64,000 bases of DNA from Dyella sedimenti (GCF_022760995.1 NZ_JAKWJO010000001.1:992001-1056000), one strand, 5' to 3'; positions 18,082 to 26,216 are shown, counted from the stretch's first letter. The notes: generated from the letters alone by a model not told the origin. Numbers and translations: made by a program.

Positions 18082-19162
18082 AGCGAGGCGCGGGCTCGAC
18101 GCCAGCCTGTCGTGGCGCCGTGGCGCGCTGGCGCTGGAGATCGCCATGGCCTTGCCGGCGCACGGCATCACCGCGCTGTTCGGTCCTTCCGGGGCCGGCA
18201 AGACCAGCTGCCTGCGCGCCATCGCCGGCCTCGACCGCGACGGCGTGGGCCGGGTAGCGTTCGGCGACACGGTCTGGCAGGACACGCCGCGCCGCGTATT
18301 CGTGCCGCCGCACCGGCGCCGGATTGGCTATGTGTTCCAGGAGCCCAGCCTGTTTGCCCATCTTTCGGTCGCCGGCAATCTCGACTACGGGTTCCGCCGG
18401 GCCGGGCGGCCCGCGCAGCTGGACCGCGACGGCCTGGTCGAACGCTTCGGCCTGGGCGCCTTGCTGCATCGCCGCGCCGCCACGTTGTCCGGCGGCGAGC
18501 GGCAGCGCGTCGCCATGGCGCGTGCGCTGCTGTCCGATCCGGTGCTGCTGCTGTTCGACGAGCCGCTCTCGGCGCTGGACGACGCGGCCCGCGCCGGGCT
18601 GCTGGGCCAGTTGGAAAGCCTGCGCGCCGCGCTGGACGTGCCGATGGTCTATGTCAGCCACAACATCGACGAGGTGGCCCGGCTGGCCGACCATATCGTG
18701 CTGATCGAGGGCGGCCGCGTGGCCGCGCAGGGTAGCCTGCAGGACACGCTGACCCGGCTGGACCTGCCGCCGGCCCTGGGCGAGGCGGTGGGCGCCGTGA
18801 TCGAGGGCGAGGTAGTCGGCTGCGATGCGCGCGACCAGCTCATCGAACTGGCCTTTGCCGGCGGGCGGCTATGGCTGCCGCGACGGCGGGAAGTGGTGGG
18901 CCAGGCGCTGCGCTGCCGCATCGGCGCGCGCGACGTCGTGCTTGCCCTCGCGCCGCAGGAAGGCAGCAGCGCGTTGAACCAGCTCCGTTGCCGTGTGGTG
19001 GCGATGGCCGGGGCGGACCATCCCTCGCAATGCCTGGTGCAGCTCGATGCGGGCGGCAGCCGCCTGCTGGCGCGCATCACGCGGCGTTCATGGCATGCCC
19101 TCGGACTGGCGCCGGGCGTGGAAGTGTGGGCGCAGGTCAAGGCCGTGGCGCTCGGCGCATGA
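18074..19162 (+). CDS. modC: Molybdate ABC transporter ATPase ModC
   Basis: ATP-hydrolysing subunit, 362 residues. Walker A GPSGAGKTS near residue 38, signature LSGGERQRVAMARAL and Walker B LLLLFDEPLSALDD are all present. The C-terminal third is a TOBE/Mop-type molybdate-binding region (IEGEVVGCDARDQLIELAF...). It begins with GTG at 18074 inside the end of modB. A candidate promoter for the next gene lies just after its stop. Confidence 0.94.
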   Translation: MAEARRGLDASLSWRRGALALEIAMALPAHGITALFGPSGAGKTSCLRAIAGLDRDGVGRVAFGDTVWQDTPRRVFVPPHRRRIGYVFQEPSLFAHLSVAGNLDYGFRRAGRPAQLDRDGLVERFGLGALLHRRAATLSGGERQRVAMARALLSDPVLLLFDEPLSALDDAARAGLLGQLESLRAALDVPMVYVSHNIDEVARLADHIVLIEGGRVAAQGSLQDTLTRLDLPPALGEAVGAVIEGEVVGCDARDQLIELAFAGGRLWLPRRREVVGQALRCRIGARDVVLALAPQEGSSALNQLRCRVVAMAGADHPSQCLVQLDAGGSRLLARITRRSWHALGLAPGVEVWAQVKAVALGA

Positions 19163-19183
19163 ATGGACGGATCGGCGTTCCGG

Positions 19184-19212
19184 TTGTACCCGTCCCGAGC
19201 CGTTACCATAAT
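19184..19212 (+). promoter_or_regulatory. Candidate sigma-70 promoter upstream of the second moeA
   Basis: TTGTAC, a 17-nt spacer and CATAAT stand in the 100-nt gap between modC and the second moeA. The -10 box matches 5 of 6 consensus bases, the -35 only its first three. It is followed by a hairpin (ACCGCC/GGCGGT, 19223-19238) in the predicted leader. It could give the moa genes expression independent of modABC. Confidence 0.4.
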
Positions 19213-19262
19213 CCCTCGCAGCACCGCCCCACGGCGGTCGGAGGCCAGCCCTTGTTGGTGTC

Positions 19263-20471
19263 ATGCCGATGACCGAATTGATCAGCGTCAGCCAGGCCCA
19301 GGCCCTGATTGCCGGGCACATGCCGTCCTTCGGCAGCGAGCGGGTGCCGCTGGAGCGCGCGGCGGGCCGCATCCTGCGGCAGGCGGTGCATGCCGAGCAC
19401 GATCATCCGCCGTTCGACCGCGTGATGATGGATGGCATCGCCGTGCATTGGCGCGCAACGCTGCCGCGGGATCTTGCGATCGCCGGCGCGCAGATGGCGG
19501 GCATGCGCCTGCAGACGCTGGCGGCCGGCGATGCCTGCATCGAGGTGACCACCGGCGCCATGCTGCCGGCCGGCTGCGATTGCGTGATCCCGGTGGAGCA
19601 GCTCCAGCGCGAAGGCGCGCGCTACCGGCTGCTCGATGGCTACCGGCCGCTGCAAGGGCAGTTCGTGCACCGGCAAGGCTCCGACTGCGTGGCCGGCACC
19701 TTGCTGCTGGAGCCGGGCACGCGCATCGGCGCCCCGGAGATGGCGCTGCTGGCGGCCAATGGCCTGGCCAGCGTCGAGGTGGCGCGGGTGCCGTCGATCG
19801 CCATCGCCTCCACCGGCGACGAACTGGTGTCGGTGGCCGCGCCGATCGGCGAGGGACAGATCCGCCGCTCCAACGATATCGCCATGGCCACCGCGCTGCG
19901 CCTGCACGGCTTCGACCGGGTGACGCTCGATCATGTGGTCGACGACGAGGCGGCCACCCGCGATACCCTGACCCACCTGCTGGCCGAGCACGACGTATTG
20001 ATCCTTTCCGGCGGCGTTTCCATGGGGCAGCGCGACTACGTGCCGGCGGCGCTGGATGCGCTGGGCGTGCGCCGCGTGTTCCATCGCATCGCGCAACGGC
20101 CCGGCAAGCCGATGTGGTTCGGCATCGGGCCGCGGGGGCAGGCGGTGTTCGCGCTGCCGGGCAATCCGGTGTCGGCGCTGGTCTGTGCCGTGCGCTACGC
20201 CAGGCCGGCGCTGCTGGCGGCGATGGGCCTGGCCGCCGCGCCGCCGGAACAGGTCTGCCTGGACGCCGAGGTGGAGGCGAATGCCTCGCTGGCCTGTTTC
20301 GTGCCGGTCCACGTGCGCACGGACGGGCAGGGACGGCTGCTGGCACATCCGGTGCCTGCGCGCACGTCGGGCGATTTCTCCTCCCTGCCGCGCACGCATG
20401 GCGTGGTGCAGGTTCCGTCCGGCGACCGGCCCGTATCCGTCGGCACGGTACTGCCGCTCTACCGGTGGTGA
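19263..20471 (+). CDS. moeA: MoeA family protein (copy 2)
   Basis: Second MoeA-type molybdenumtransferase, 402 residues, clearly divergent from the copy at 14.9 kb. The substrate motif reads FDRVMMDGIAVHW instead of the usual DNSAMDGYA, while SGGVSMGQRDYVP, RIAQRPGKPMWFG and FALPGNPVSALV are conventional. Thus each of the two copies keeps some canonical motifs and has lost others. Directly followed by moaA (1 nt between them). Molybdenum insertion is likely; specialisation for NapA or FdsA is inference. Confidence 0.88.
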   Translation: MPMTELISVSQAQALIAGHMPSFGSERVPLERAAGRILRQAVHAEHDHPPFDRVMMDGIAVHWRATLPRDLAIAGAQMAGMRLQTLAAGDACIEVTTGAMLPAGCDCVIPVEQLQREGARYRLLDGYRPLQGQFVHRQGSDCVAGTLLLEPGTRIGAPEMALLAANGLASVEVARVPSIAIASTGDELVSVAAPIGEGQIRRSNDIAMATALRLHGFDRVTLDHVVDDEAATRDTLTHLLAEHDVLILSGGVSMGQRDYVPAALDALGVRRVFHRIAQRPGKPMWFGIGPRGQAVFALPGNPVSALVCAVRYARPALLAAMGLAAAPPEQVCLDAEVEANASLACFVPVHVRTDGQGRLLAHPVPARTSGDFSSLPRTHGVVQVPSGDRPVSVGTVLPLYRW

Positions 20472-20472
20472 C

Positions 20473-21522
20473 ATGAACGCCATTCCCGCCGACGATGCCG
20501 CCGCCACGACCCTGCCACTCGACCGGCACGGCCGGCCATTGCACGACCTGCGCATCTCGGTGATGGATCGCTGCAACTTCCGCTGCGCGTATTGCATGCC
20601 GGAATCGACCTATGGCGAGCACTACACCTTCCTGCGCAACGACCAGCGCCTGAGCTTCGACGAGATCGAGCGGCTGTGCCGGCTGGCGGCGGGCCTGGGC
20701 GTGAGCAAGCTGCGCCTGACCGGCGGCGAGCCGCTGCTGCGCCCGCAACTGGCCGAACTGGTGGCCCGGCTCAAGCGGCTGGAGGGCATCACCGACCTGG
20801 CCATGACCACCAACGGCGTGCTGCTGGCGCGGCACGCCGCCGAATTGCGCGAGGCGGGACTGGACCGCGTCACCGTCAGCCTCGATACGCTGGATCCCGC
20901 GCTGTTCCACCGCATGAGCGGTGGTCGCGGCGCGCTGGACGACGTGCTGGCCGGCATCGAGGCCGCGCAGGCGGCCGGCTTCCCGCACGGGCTCAAGCTC
21001 AACACGGTGGTGCAGCGCGGCGTGAACGAACACACCGTGCCGATGCTGGTGGAGCGCTTCCGCGGCACCGGCATCGTGGTGCGCTTCATCGAGTACATGG
21101 ACGTGGGCAACCACAACGACTGGCGTCCGGACGCCGTGGTGCCCTCGCAGGAACTGGTGGAGCGGATCCATGCGCGCTGGCCGTTGCGGGCGGTGCCGCC
21201 AAAGTATCCCGGCGAGGTGGCCACGCGCTACCGCTACCAGGATGGCGCCGGGGAGATCGGCATGATCTCTTCCATCAGCCAGCCGTTCTGCGGCGGCTGC
21301 ACGCGCGCGCGGCTGTCGTCCGAGGGCATGCTCTACACCTGCCTGTTCGCCACGCGCGGCACCGACCTGCGCGAGCTGCTGCGCGGCGGCGCCAGCGACG
21401 AGCAGCTCACCGGGCGCCTGCGCGAGGTGTGGCTGCGCCGCGCCGACCGCTACAGCGAGGAAAGGGCGGAACGCCACGGCCGGCGCAAGCACAAGATCGA
21501 GATGCACTATATCGGCGGCTAG
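20473..21522 (+). CDS. moaA: GTP 3',8-cyclase MoaA
   Basis: Radical-SAM enzyme for the first step of molybdopterin synthesis, converting GTP to 3',8-cyclo-GTP with MoaC; 349 residues. The SAM cluster motif CNFRCAYCMPE is at about residues 33-41. The C-terminal second cluster is CGGCTRARLSSEGMLYTC. The required C-terminal Gly-Gly is present (HYIGG). The start at 20473 was chosen as the ATG directly following the moeA stop. Confidence 0.96.
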   Translation: MNAIPADDAAATTLPLDRHGRPLHDLRISVMDRCNFRCAYCMPESTYGEHYTFLRNDQRLSFDEIERLCRLAAGLGVSKLRLTGGEPLLRPQLAELVARLKRLEGITDLAMTTNGVLLARHAAELREAGLDRVTVSLDTLDPALFHRMSGGRGALDDVLAGIEAAQAAGFPHGLKLNTVVQRGVNEHTVPMLVERFRGTGIVVRFIEYMDVGNHNDWRPDAVVPSQELVERIHARWPLRAVPPKYPGEVATRYRYQDGAGEIGMISSISQPFCGGCTRARLSSEGMLYTCLFATRGTDLRELLRGGASDEQLTGRLREVWLRRADRYSEERAERHGRRKHKIEMHYIGG

Positions 21523-21586
21523 CGGCACGCGCCGCCTAGACGGTTTCTTAATGCCAGCGCCCCGCGACGAGCCGATAATCGGGACC

Positions 21587-22108
21587 ATGCGAACGACCAT
21601 GCCGGGATCCTCCGTGACTTCCTCACCCGCCACCCTCTCCCATGTCGACGACGCGCAGCAGCCGCGCATGGTGGACGTGGGCGCCAAGCCGGCCACGCGC
21701 CGCGTCGCGCAGGCACGCGCACGCGTGGCCTTTCCGGCCGAGGTGGCACAGGCGCTGCGCGCGGCCGGCTACGTCACGCCCAAGGGCGCCGTGCTCACCG
21801 TGGCGCAGATCGCCGGCGTCATGGGCGCCAAGGCGACGCCGCAACTGATACCGCTGTGCCATCCGCTGGCCATCGACCGCTGCGACGTCGCCATCCGCAT
21901 GGAAGGCGACGAGGCGCTGATCGACTGCACGGTGGCCTGCCGCGGCAGCACGGGGGTGGAGATGGAAGCGCTGACCGGCGCCTCCATCGCGGCGCTGACC
22001 ATCTACGACATGTGCAAGGCGATGTCGCACGACATCGTGATCGGCGAGATCCGCCTGCTGGGCAAGACCGGCGGCAAGCACGACTTCGGATGGCAGGAGA
22101 CGGCATGA
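21587..22108 (+). CDS. moaC: Cyclic pyranopterin monophosphate synthase MoaC
   Basis: Converts cyclo-GTP to cyclic pyranopterin monophosphate. About 173 residues with the family motifs MVDVGAKPATRRVAQA, GAKATPQLIPLCHPL and EALTGASIAALTIYDMCKA. The N-terminus is uncertain: ATGs at 21551, 21587 and 21599 are all in frame, and the conserved part starts near 21633 (LSHVDDAQQPRMVDV). 21587 is a compromise that gives a normal family length. It overlaps mobA by 4 nt. Confidence 0.93.
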   Translation: MRTTMPGSSVTSSPATLSHVDDAQQPRMVDVGAKPATRRVAQARARVAFPAEVAQALRAAGYVTPKGAVLTVAQIAGVMGAKATPQLIPLCHPLAIDRCDVAIRMEGDEALIDCTVACRGSTGVEMEALTGASIAALTIYDMCKAMSHDIVIGEIRLLGKTGGKHDFGWQETA

Positions 22109-22704
22109 GCGCCAGGCATCCACCGCTGTACGGCCTGCTGCTCAGCGGCGGCGCCAGTCAGCGCATGCGCCAGGACAAGGCCGCGCTGGCCTACCGTGGA
22201 GAACCGCAGCTGCTGCGTGCCTGGCGGCTGCTGCAGGTGGCGACCGAGCAGGCCTTCGTCTCGGTGCGCGACAACCAGCGCGCCGATCCGCTGCGCGCCG
22301 CGCTGCCGCAGATCGTGGACAGCTACGAGGCGGTCGGTCCCGTGGCCGGCATCCTGTCCGCGCAGGACCGCTTCCCCGAGGCGGCCTGGCTGGTGCTGGC
22401 CTGCGACCTGCCGCTGCTCGGCGCCGATACCCTGCGCCAACTGGTCGATGCGCGCGATGTCGGCGCCGACGCCACCGCCTTTACCAGCCGGCACGACGGC
22501 CTGCCCGAACCGCTGTGCGCGATCTGGGAGCCGTCCAGCCACGCGCTGCTGCTGCAACGCTACCAGGCCGGCAGCTACTGCCCACGCAAGGCGCTGATCC
22601 AGTCGCGCACCGTGCTGCTGCCCGCGCCGGGCGATGCGCTGGACAACGTGAACACCCCCGAGGAACGTACCGAGATGCAGCAACGGATGGAGTCGATGGC
22701 ATGA
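22105..22704 (+). CDS. mobA: Molybdenum cofactor guanylyltransferase MobA
   Basis: Attaches GMP to the molybdenum cofactor, giving the MGD form needed by NapA and FdsA. 199 residues with the nucleotidyltransferase opening YGLLLSGGASQRMRQDKAALAY and the metal-site region LACDLPLLGADTLRQL. The usual LAGG reads LSGG and RMG reads RMR; otherwise it is ordinary. Overlaps moaC upstream and moaD downstream by 4 nt each (ATGA junctions). Confidence 0.92.
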   Translation: MSARHPPLYGLLLSGGASQRMRQDKAALAYRGEPQLLRAWRLLQVATEQAFVSVRDNQRADPLRAALPQIVDSYEAVGPVAGILSAQDRFPEAAWLVLACDLPLLGADTLRQLVDARDVGADATAFTSRHDGLPEPLCAIWEPSSHALLLQRYQAGSYCPRKALIQSRTVLLPAPGDALDNVNTPEERTEMQQRMESMA

Positions 22705-22943
22705 CCGTGGTCCATCTCCAGTATTACGCGCAGCTGCGCGAGCAGGCCGGGCGGAGCGGCGAGCAGCTTGCCACCAGCGCCGCCAACGTGCGCCAGCTCT
22801 ATGAAGAACTGTGCGCGCGCCACGATTTCACGCTGGCCGCCGAAGCGCTCAAGGTGGCGGTCAACGCCCAGTTCTGCGGCTGGGACCATCCGCTGCGCGA
22901 CGGCGACACCATCGTGTTCATTCCTCCGGTGGCGGGCGGCTGA
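22701..22943 (+). CDS. moaD: Molybdopterin synthase sulfur carrier MoaD
   Basis: Ubiquitin-like sulfur carrier of 80 residues ending FIPPVAGG; the terminal Gly-Gly is adenylated by MoeB and then thiocarboxylated. It begins MTVVHLQYYAQLREQAGRSGEQL. Its TGA stop shares bases with the ATG of the MoaE-MoeB-rhodanese gene (TGATG), so carrier and partner enzyme are translationally coupled. Confidence 0.94.
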   Translation: MTVVHLQYYAQLREQAGRSGEQLATSAANVRQLYEELCARHDFTLAAEALKVAVNAQFCGWDHPLRDGDTIVFIPPVAGG

Positions 22944-24487
22944 TGCGCTTCCGACTGTCCGGCGCCGAACTGGATACCGCGTCGCTGCGCGATGCCATGC
23001 GGCATCCCGGCAGCGGCGGCTTCTGTTCCTTCGAGGGCTGGGTACGCGACAGCAACGAGGGACGCGAGGTCGATGGCCTGTCCTACGAGGCCTACGCCGA
23101 GCTGGCCGAGGCCGAAGGCGAGCGCATTCTGCAGGAGGCGCTCGCGCGCTACGGCGTCACCGATGCGCGTTGCGTGCACCGCACCGGCGACCTGGATGTG
23201 GGCGGGCTGGCCGTATGGGTGGGCGTATCCGCCGCGCACCGCGACGAAGCCTTCCGTGCCTGCCGCTACATCATCGACGAGATCAAGCACCGGCTGCCGA
23301 TCTGGAAGAAGGAACACTACGTCACCGGCGAGTCCGACTGGGTGGCCTGTACTCATGTCTATCGCGAGCACGAGCACGAGCTGCATCACCACCATCACGC
23401 ACCGCACATGGCCGCGCCCTTCGTGCCCGACTATTCGCGGCAGGTACGCCTGCGCGAGGTGGGCGAGGCGGGGCAGGCCAGGCTGGCCGCTTCGCGCGTG
23501 CTGGTGATCGGCGCCGGCGGCCTTGGTTGCCCGGTCATCAGCTACCTGGCTGGCGCGGGCGTGGGCACGCTGGGCATCGTCGATGGCGATCGCCTGGACG
23601 CCAGCAACCTCCACCGGCAGACCTTGTACGACGCGCGCGACGTCGGCGAGCCCAAGGCCATGCTGGCCGCGCACCGCGTCGCCGCGCTCAACCCCTCGGT
23701 GCAGGTGCGCACCTGGCTGGACCCCCTGCACGCGGGCAACGCGGTGGAGGTGTTCGGCCAGTTCGACCTGGTGATCGAGTGCACCGACGACATGCGTAGC
23801 CGCTACCTGAGCAGCGATGCGGCGGTGCTCAGCGGCACGCCGCTGGTGCTGGCCAGCGTGTACCAGTACGAAGGGCAGCTGCAGGTGATCGAACCCGGCG
23901 CGCCTTGCCTGCGTTGCCTATGGCCTCATGAACCGGCACCGGAAGCGGTGGGCAGTTGCGTACTGTCCGGCGTGCTGGGCCCGGTGCCCGGCGTGCTGGG
24001 TGCCATGCAGGCGATGGAGGCACTGAAGATCCTGCTCGACCTGCCGCGCCCGCGCGATCCGGCCCTGTCGCTGGTCAACCTGCTCGACCTGGCCATCACC
24101 CGCCTGCCCATCGATGCGAAGCAGGGCTGCGCCTTGCAGGGCGGTTGCCGCGCCATGGCGCAGCAGGCACTGGGGCGCGCGCAGGAGGAAGCCGATATCG
24201 ACCTCGTCTTCGACAGCCTGGAAGACGCCATCGAGGCAGGCTTCCAGCTGGTCGACCTGCGCGAAGCCGGGGAAATTGCCGCCGAGCCATTGGGCATCAC
24301 GGCGTCGCGGCAGATTCCCGCCACGCAGATCCTCGCGCATGCCGCCGAACTGGCGCAGGGCCGCCAGTTGCTGGTCTGCGCAAGCGGGCGACGCAGCGCC
24401 CATGCCGCACGGCTGCTGCGCGCGGAAGGATTGGATGGCGTGCATTCGCTGGCCGGTGGCCTGCTCGCCTTGCGCGTGGAAGGCTGA
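22943..24487 (+). CDS. MoaE-MoeB-rhodanese three-domain fusion
   Basis: 514 residues carrying three cofactor activities in one chain. Residues 1-140 are MoaE, the large subunit of molybdopterin synthase, with the catalytic-lysine region IKHRLPIWKKEHYV (115-127). Residues 141-155 form a His-rich linker with five consecutive histidines. Residues 160-400 are a MoeB/ThiF E1-like adenylyltransferase with GAGGLG (190-195), SNLHRQTLY and ECTDD; the zinc pair C322/C325 is present, but the second pair is altered to C396-x4-C401. Residues 420-514 are a rhodanese with C479 in CASGRRS. MoaD is coupled just upstream, so its adenylation, sulfuration and use may all occur on this chain. Confidence 0.92.
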   Translation: MRFRLSGAELDTASLRDAMRHPGSGGFCSFEGWVRDSNEGREVDGLSYEAYAELAEAEGERILQEALARYGVTDARCVHRTGDLDVGGLAVWVGVSAAHRDEAFRACRYIIDEIKHRLPIWKKEHYVTGESDWVACTHVYREHEHELHHHHHAPHMAAPFVPDYSRQVRLREVGEAGQARLAASRVLVIGAGGLGCPVISYLAGAGVGTLGIVDGDRLDASNLHRQTLYDARDVGEPKAMLAAHRVAALNPSVQVRTWLDPLHAGNAVEVFGQFDLVIECTDDMRSRYLSSDAAVLSGTPLVLASVYQYEGQLQVIEPGAPCLRCLWPHEPAPEAVGSCVLSGVLGPVPGVLGAMQAMEALKILLDLPRPRDPALSLVNLLDLAITRLPIDAKQGCALQGGCRAMAQQALGRAQEEADIDLVFDSLEDAIEAGFQLVDLREAGEIAAEPLGITASRQIPATQILAHAAELAQGRQLLVCASGRRSAHAARLLRAEGLDGVHSLAGGLLALRVEG

Positions 24488-24506
24488 GCGAGGGGAGGCC
24501 CCGTAT

Positions 24507-24534
24507 CACGCGGCGGGCGGCGTTTCGCCGCGTG
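24507..24534 (+). terminator. GC-rich hairpin after the molybdopterin cluster
   Basis: CACGCGGCG pairs with CGCCGCGTG around a 10-nt loop, 19 nt after the stop of the MoaE-MoeB fusion gene. The stem is strong but no T-tract follows, so termination may need Rho, or the hairpin may only stabilise the transcript end. Confidence 0.45.
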
Positions 24535-24570
24535 CGGGATGGTCCCGGCCTTATCCCGGCGAGCCCGCTG

Positions 24571-24658
24571 TAAGCGCCTGTTCGAAATCTTGTGTAATCC
24601 CCTGCAACCGCGGGTGAGATCGCGATGTCGAACATGCTCTAAGAGCCTGTTCAAAATC
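24571..24658 (+). repeat. Pair of 19-nt direct repeats
   Basis: TAAGCGCCTGTTCGAAATC (24571-24589) and TAAGAGCCTGTTCAAAATC (24640-24658) match at 17 of 19 positions and lie 69 nt apart. They could be remnants of a small mobile element or paired binding sites. No transposase is near. Confidence 0.5.
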
Positions 24659-24699
24659 GTCGCTCGGCCCCTCTCCGCTGACGCTCATCGGTCTCCTCT

Positions 24700-24839
24700 G
24701 TAGGAGCGCACCCTGTGCGCGACCGCCTTTTGCCTCGGTCTGCATCGTTCGTCATCCTGGCCCTTGCCCCTTTTTGCAGGGTGCGCCGGGACGACGAGCC
24801 ATGAGGCGGAAGGAGGTCGCGCACAGGGTGCGCTCCTAA
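24700..24839. repeat. REP-like palindromes in inverted pair
   Basis: The left unit (24700-24731) reads TAGGAGCGCACCCTGTGCGC and continues into GACCGCCTTTT; the right unit (24803-24839) is its reverse complement. Each unit is itself a hairpin (GCGCAC, CCT, GTGCGC). Further copies occur at 35064 and 62867, with a diverged pair at 48825-48906. The layout resembles the paired REP elements (BIME-like) that RAYT transposases spread in gammaproteobacteria. Confidence 0.85.
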
Positions 24840-24913
24840 CAGAGGGGAATTAGCCTCGCAGGCAGTCCCCTGTTCGGGTCGCAAGGGCGGCTGAGGGGCC
24901 TGTCGCGACTTCC

Positions 24914-24929
24914 TATACCCATGGGTATA
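24914..24929. promoter_or_regulatory. 16-bp perfect palindrome upstream of the N-acyltransferase/mdtABC operon
   Basis: TATACCCATGGGTATA is a perfect inverted repeat in a locally AT-richer stretch about 145 nt before the predicted start of the operon. AT-flanked C-tract/G-tract dyads of this kind are seen at operators of CsoR/RcnR-type regulators, but that comparison is only suggestive. An in-frame ATG lies inside the palindrome at 24921; it was rejected as the gene start. Confidence 0.45.
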
Positions 24930-25073
24930 CCAATTCGCCCCCGCCATCATTACACTTATCTTTCAAATTCCTCGTGGCCGTCCCGCCCCACGATACCGCC
25001 GAAGCGACGGATAGCGCCTCGGCGGCATCGTCCGGCGTCGACGTCGTTTCGCTCGATTACCGGACTTCAGAGA

Positions 25074-26216
25074 TTGAATACACCCGCTCCGCTGCGCATC
25101 GTTCCGCTTGAAAGCAAGGCGGAACTAGGGAAATTCCTCAAGGTACCCAACGCCATCCTGGGATCGGATCCGAACTGGATTTCGCCGCTGCTGCTGGAAC
25201 GCCGCCTGCACCTCGGGGCCAAGACCAATCCGTGGTTCCAGCACGCGCGGTGGAAAGGCTGGGTGGCCTATCGCGGCGACCAGCCGGTCGGCCGCATCAG
25301 TGCGCAGATCGACTACCTGTACCTGGAACGCTACGAGGATGCGACCGGCTTCTTCGGCATGCTGGACGCCGAGGACAACCCGGAAACCTTCGCCGCGCTG
25401 ATCGACGCCGCCGAGCAGTGGCTGCGCAGCGAAGGGATCAAGCGCGTGCGCGGGCCGCTCAACCTCTCGATCAACGACGAGGTGGGCCTGCTGGTCGATG
25501 GCTTCGATACGCCGCCGGTGTTCATGATGGGCCACGCCAGGCCGTACTACGGCGAGCACATCGAAAGCGCGGGCTATGCGAAGGCCAAGGACGTGCTGGC
25601 CTACATGGTCCCACCCGATTTCCCGGCGCCGAAGGTCATGAGCCGCCTGCTGCGCAGCTCCAAGCAGACGGTCCGCGTGCGTCCCCTCGACAATGCCCGT
25701 TTCGACGAAGACCTGGCCGTGCTGCGCGAGATCTTCAACGATGCATGGGCCGACAACTGGGGCTTCGTGCCGTTCACCGAGGCGGAGTTCAAGGACCTGG
25801 GGCATAGCCTGAAGCTGCTCATCGCGCCGGAGCTGATCCAGATCGCCGAGGTCGATGGCAAGCCCGCCGCCTTCGTCGCGGCGCTGCCCAACGTCAACGA
25901 AGTCATCAAGGATTTCAACGGCAAGCTGTTCCCCTTCAACTGGATCAAGCTGCTGTGGGGCCTGAAGAAGCGCTTCCCGAAATCGGCGCGCGTGCCGCTG
26001 ATGGGCGTGCGCCGCAGCTTCCACAACACGCCGCTCGGCCCCGGCCTGGCATTCCTCGTCATCGATGCCGTGCGACATCACCTGACGGCACGTGGCGTCG
26101 AGCAGGTCGAGATGTCGTGGATCCTCGAGGACAACGAGGGCATGCGGAACATCGCCGAGACCATCGGTGGCCGGGACTACAAGCGTTATCGCGTCTACGA
26201 GAAGCATCTCTCATGA
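25074..26216 (+). CDS. GNAT-like N-acyltransferase, probable bacterial ceramide synthase (bCerS type)
   Basis: 380 residues of the GNAT-fold family, often mislabelled dATP pyrophosphohydrolase, that includes the ceramide synthase of Caulobacter. Visible hallmarks are DPNWISPLLLERRLHL, TNPWFQHARWKGWVAYRG, VGRISAQID, RGPLNLSINDEVGLLVDGF and MMGHARPYYGEHIESAGYAKAKD. It would N-acylate 3-oxosphinganine. The family is broad, so the role rests mainly on serine-palmitoyltransferase, ACP, reductase and acyl-AMP ligase genes 11-16 kb away. The start is a TTG at 25074 (LNTPAPLRIVPLES, the expected N-terminus); no ATG fits except one inside an upstream palindrome. Its stop overlaps the adaptor gene mdtA by 4 nt. 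Confidence 0.7.
   Translation: MNTPAPLRIVPLESKAELGKFLKVPNAILGSDPNWISPLLLERRLHLGAKTNPWFQHARWKGWVAYRGDQPVGRISAQIDYLYLERYEDATGFFGMLDAEDNPETFAALIDAAEQWLRSEGIKRVRGPLNLSINDEVGLLVDGFDTPPVFMMGHARPYYGEHIESAGYAKAKDVLAYMVPPDFPAPKVMSRLLRSSKQTVRVRPLDNARFDEDLAVLREIFNDAWADNWGFVPFTEAEFKDLGHSLKLLIAPELIQIAEVDGKPAAFVAALPNVNEVIKDFNGKLFPFNWIKLLWGLKKRFPKSARVPLMGVRRSFHNTPLGPGLAFLVIDAVRHHLTARGVEQVEMSWILEDNEGMRNIAETIGGRDYKRYRVYEKHLS

Larger units (their letters stand above)
24488..25073. other. Gene-free 586-nt region between cofactor and ceramide/RND blocks
   Basis: No convincing gene on either strand. It holds, in order: a GC-rich hairpin, two 19-nt direct repeats, an inverted pair of REP-like palindromes, and a 16-bp perfect palindrome next to a more AT-rich stretch that probably carries the promoter of the downstream operon. 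The items are listed separately. It marks a change from the core molybdenum genes to an accessory block. Confidence 0.7.

Noticed and set aside
24921..25073. N-terminal extension of the N-acyltransferase from the ATG at 24921
   Set aside because: That ATG lies inside a perfect palindrome, the added 51 residues are Arg/Pro/Ser-rich and unlike the family, and the family-like N-terminus begins at the TTG at 25074.
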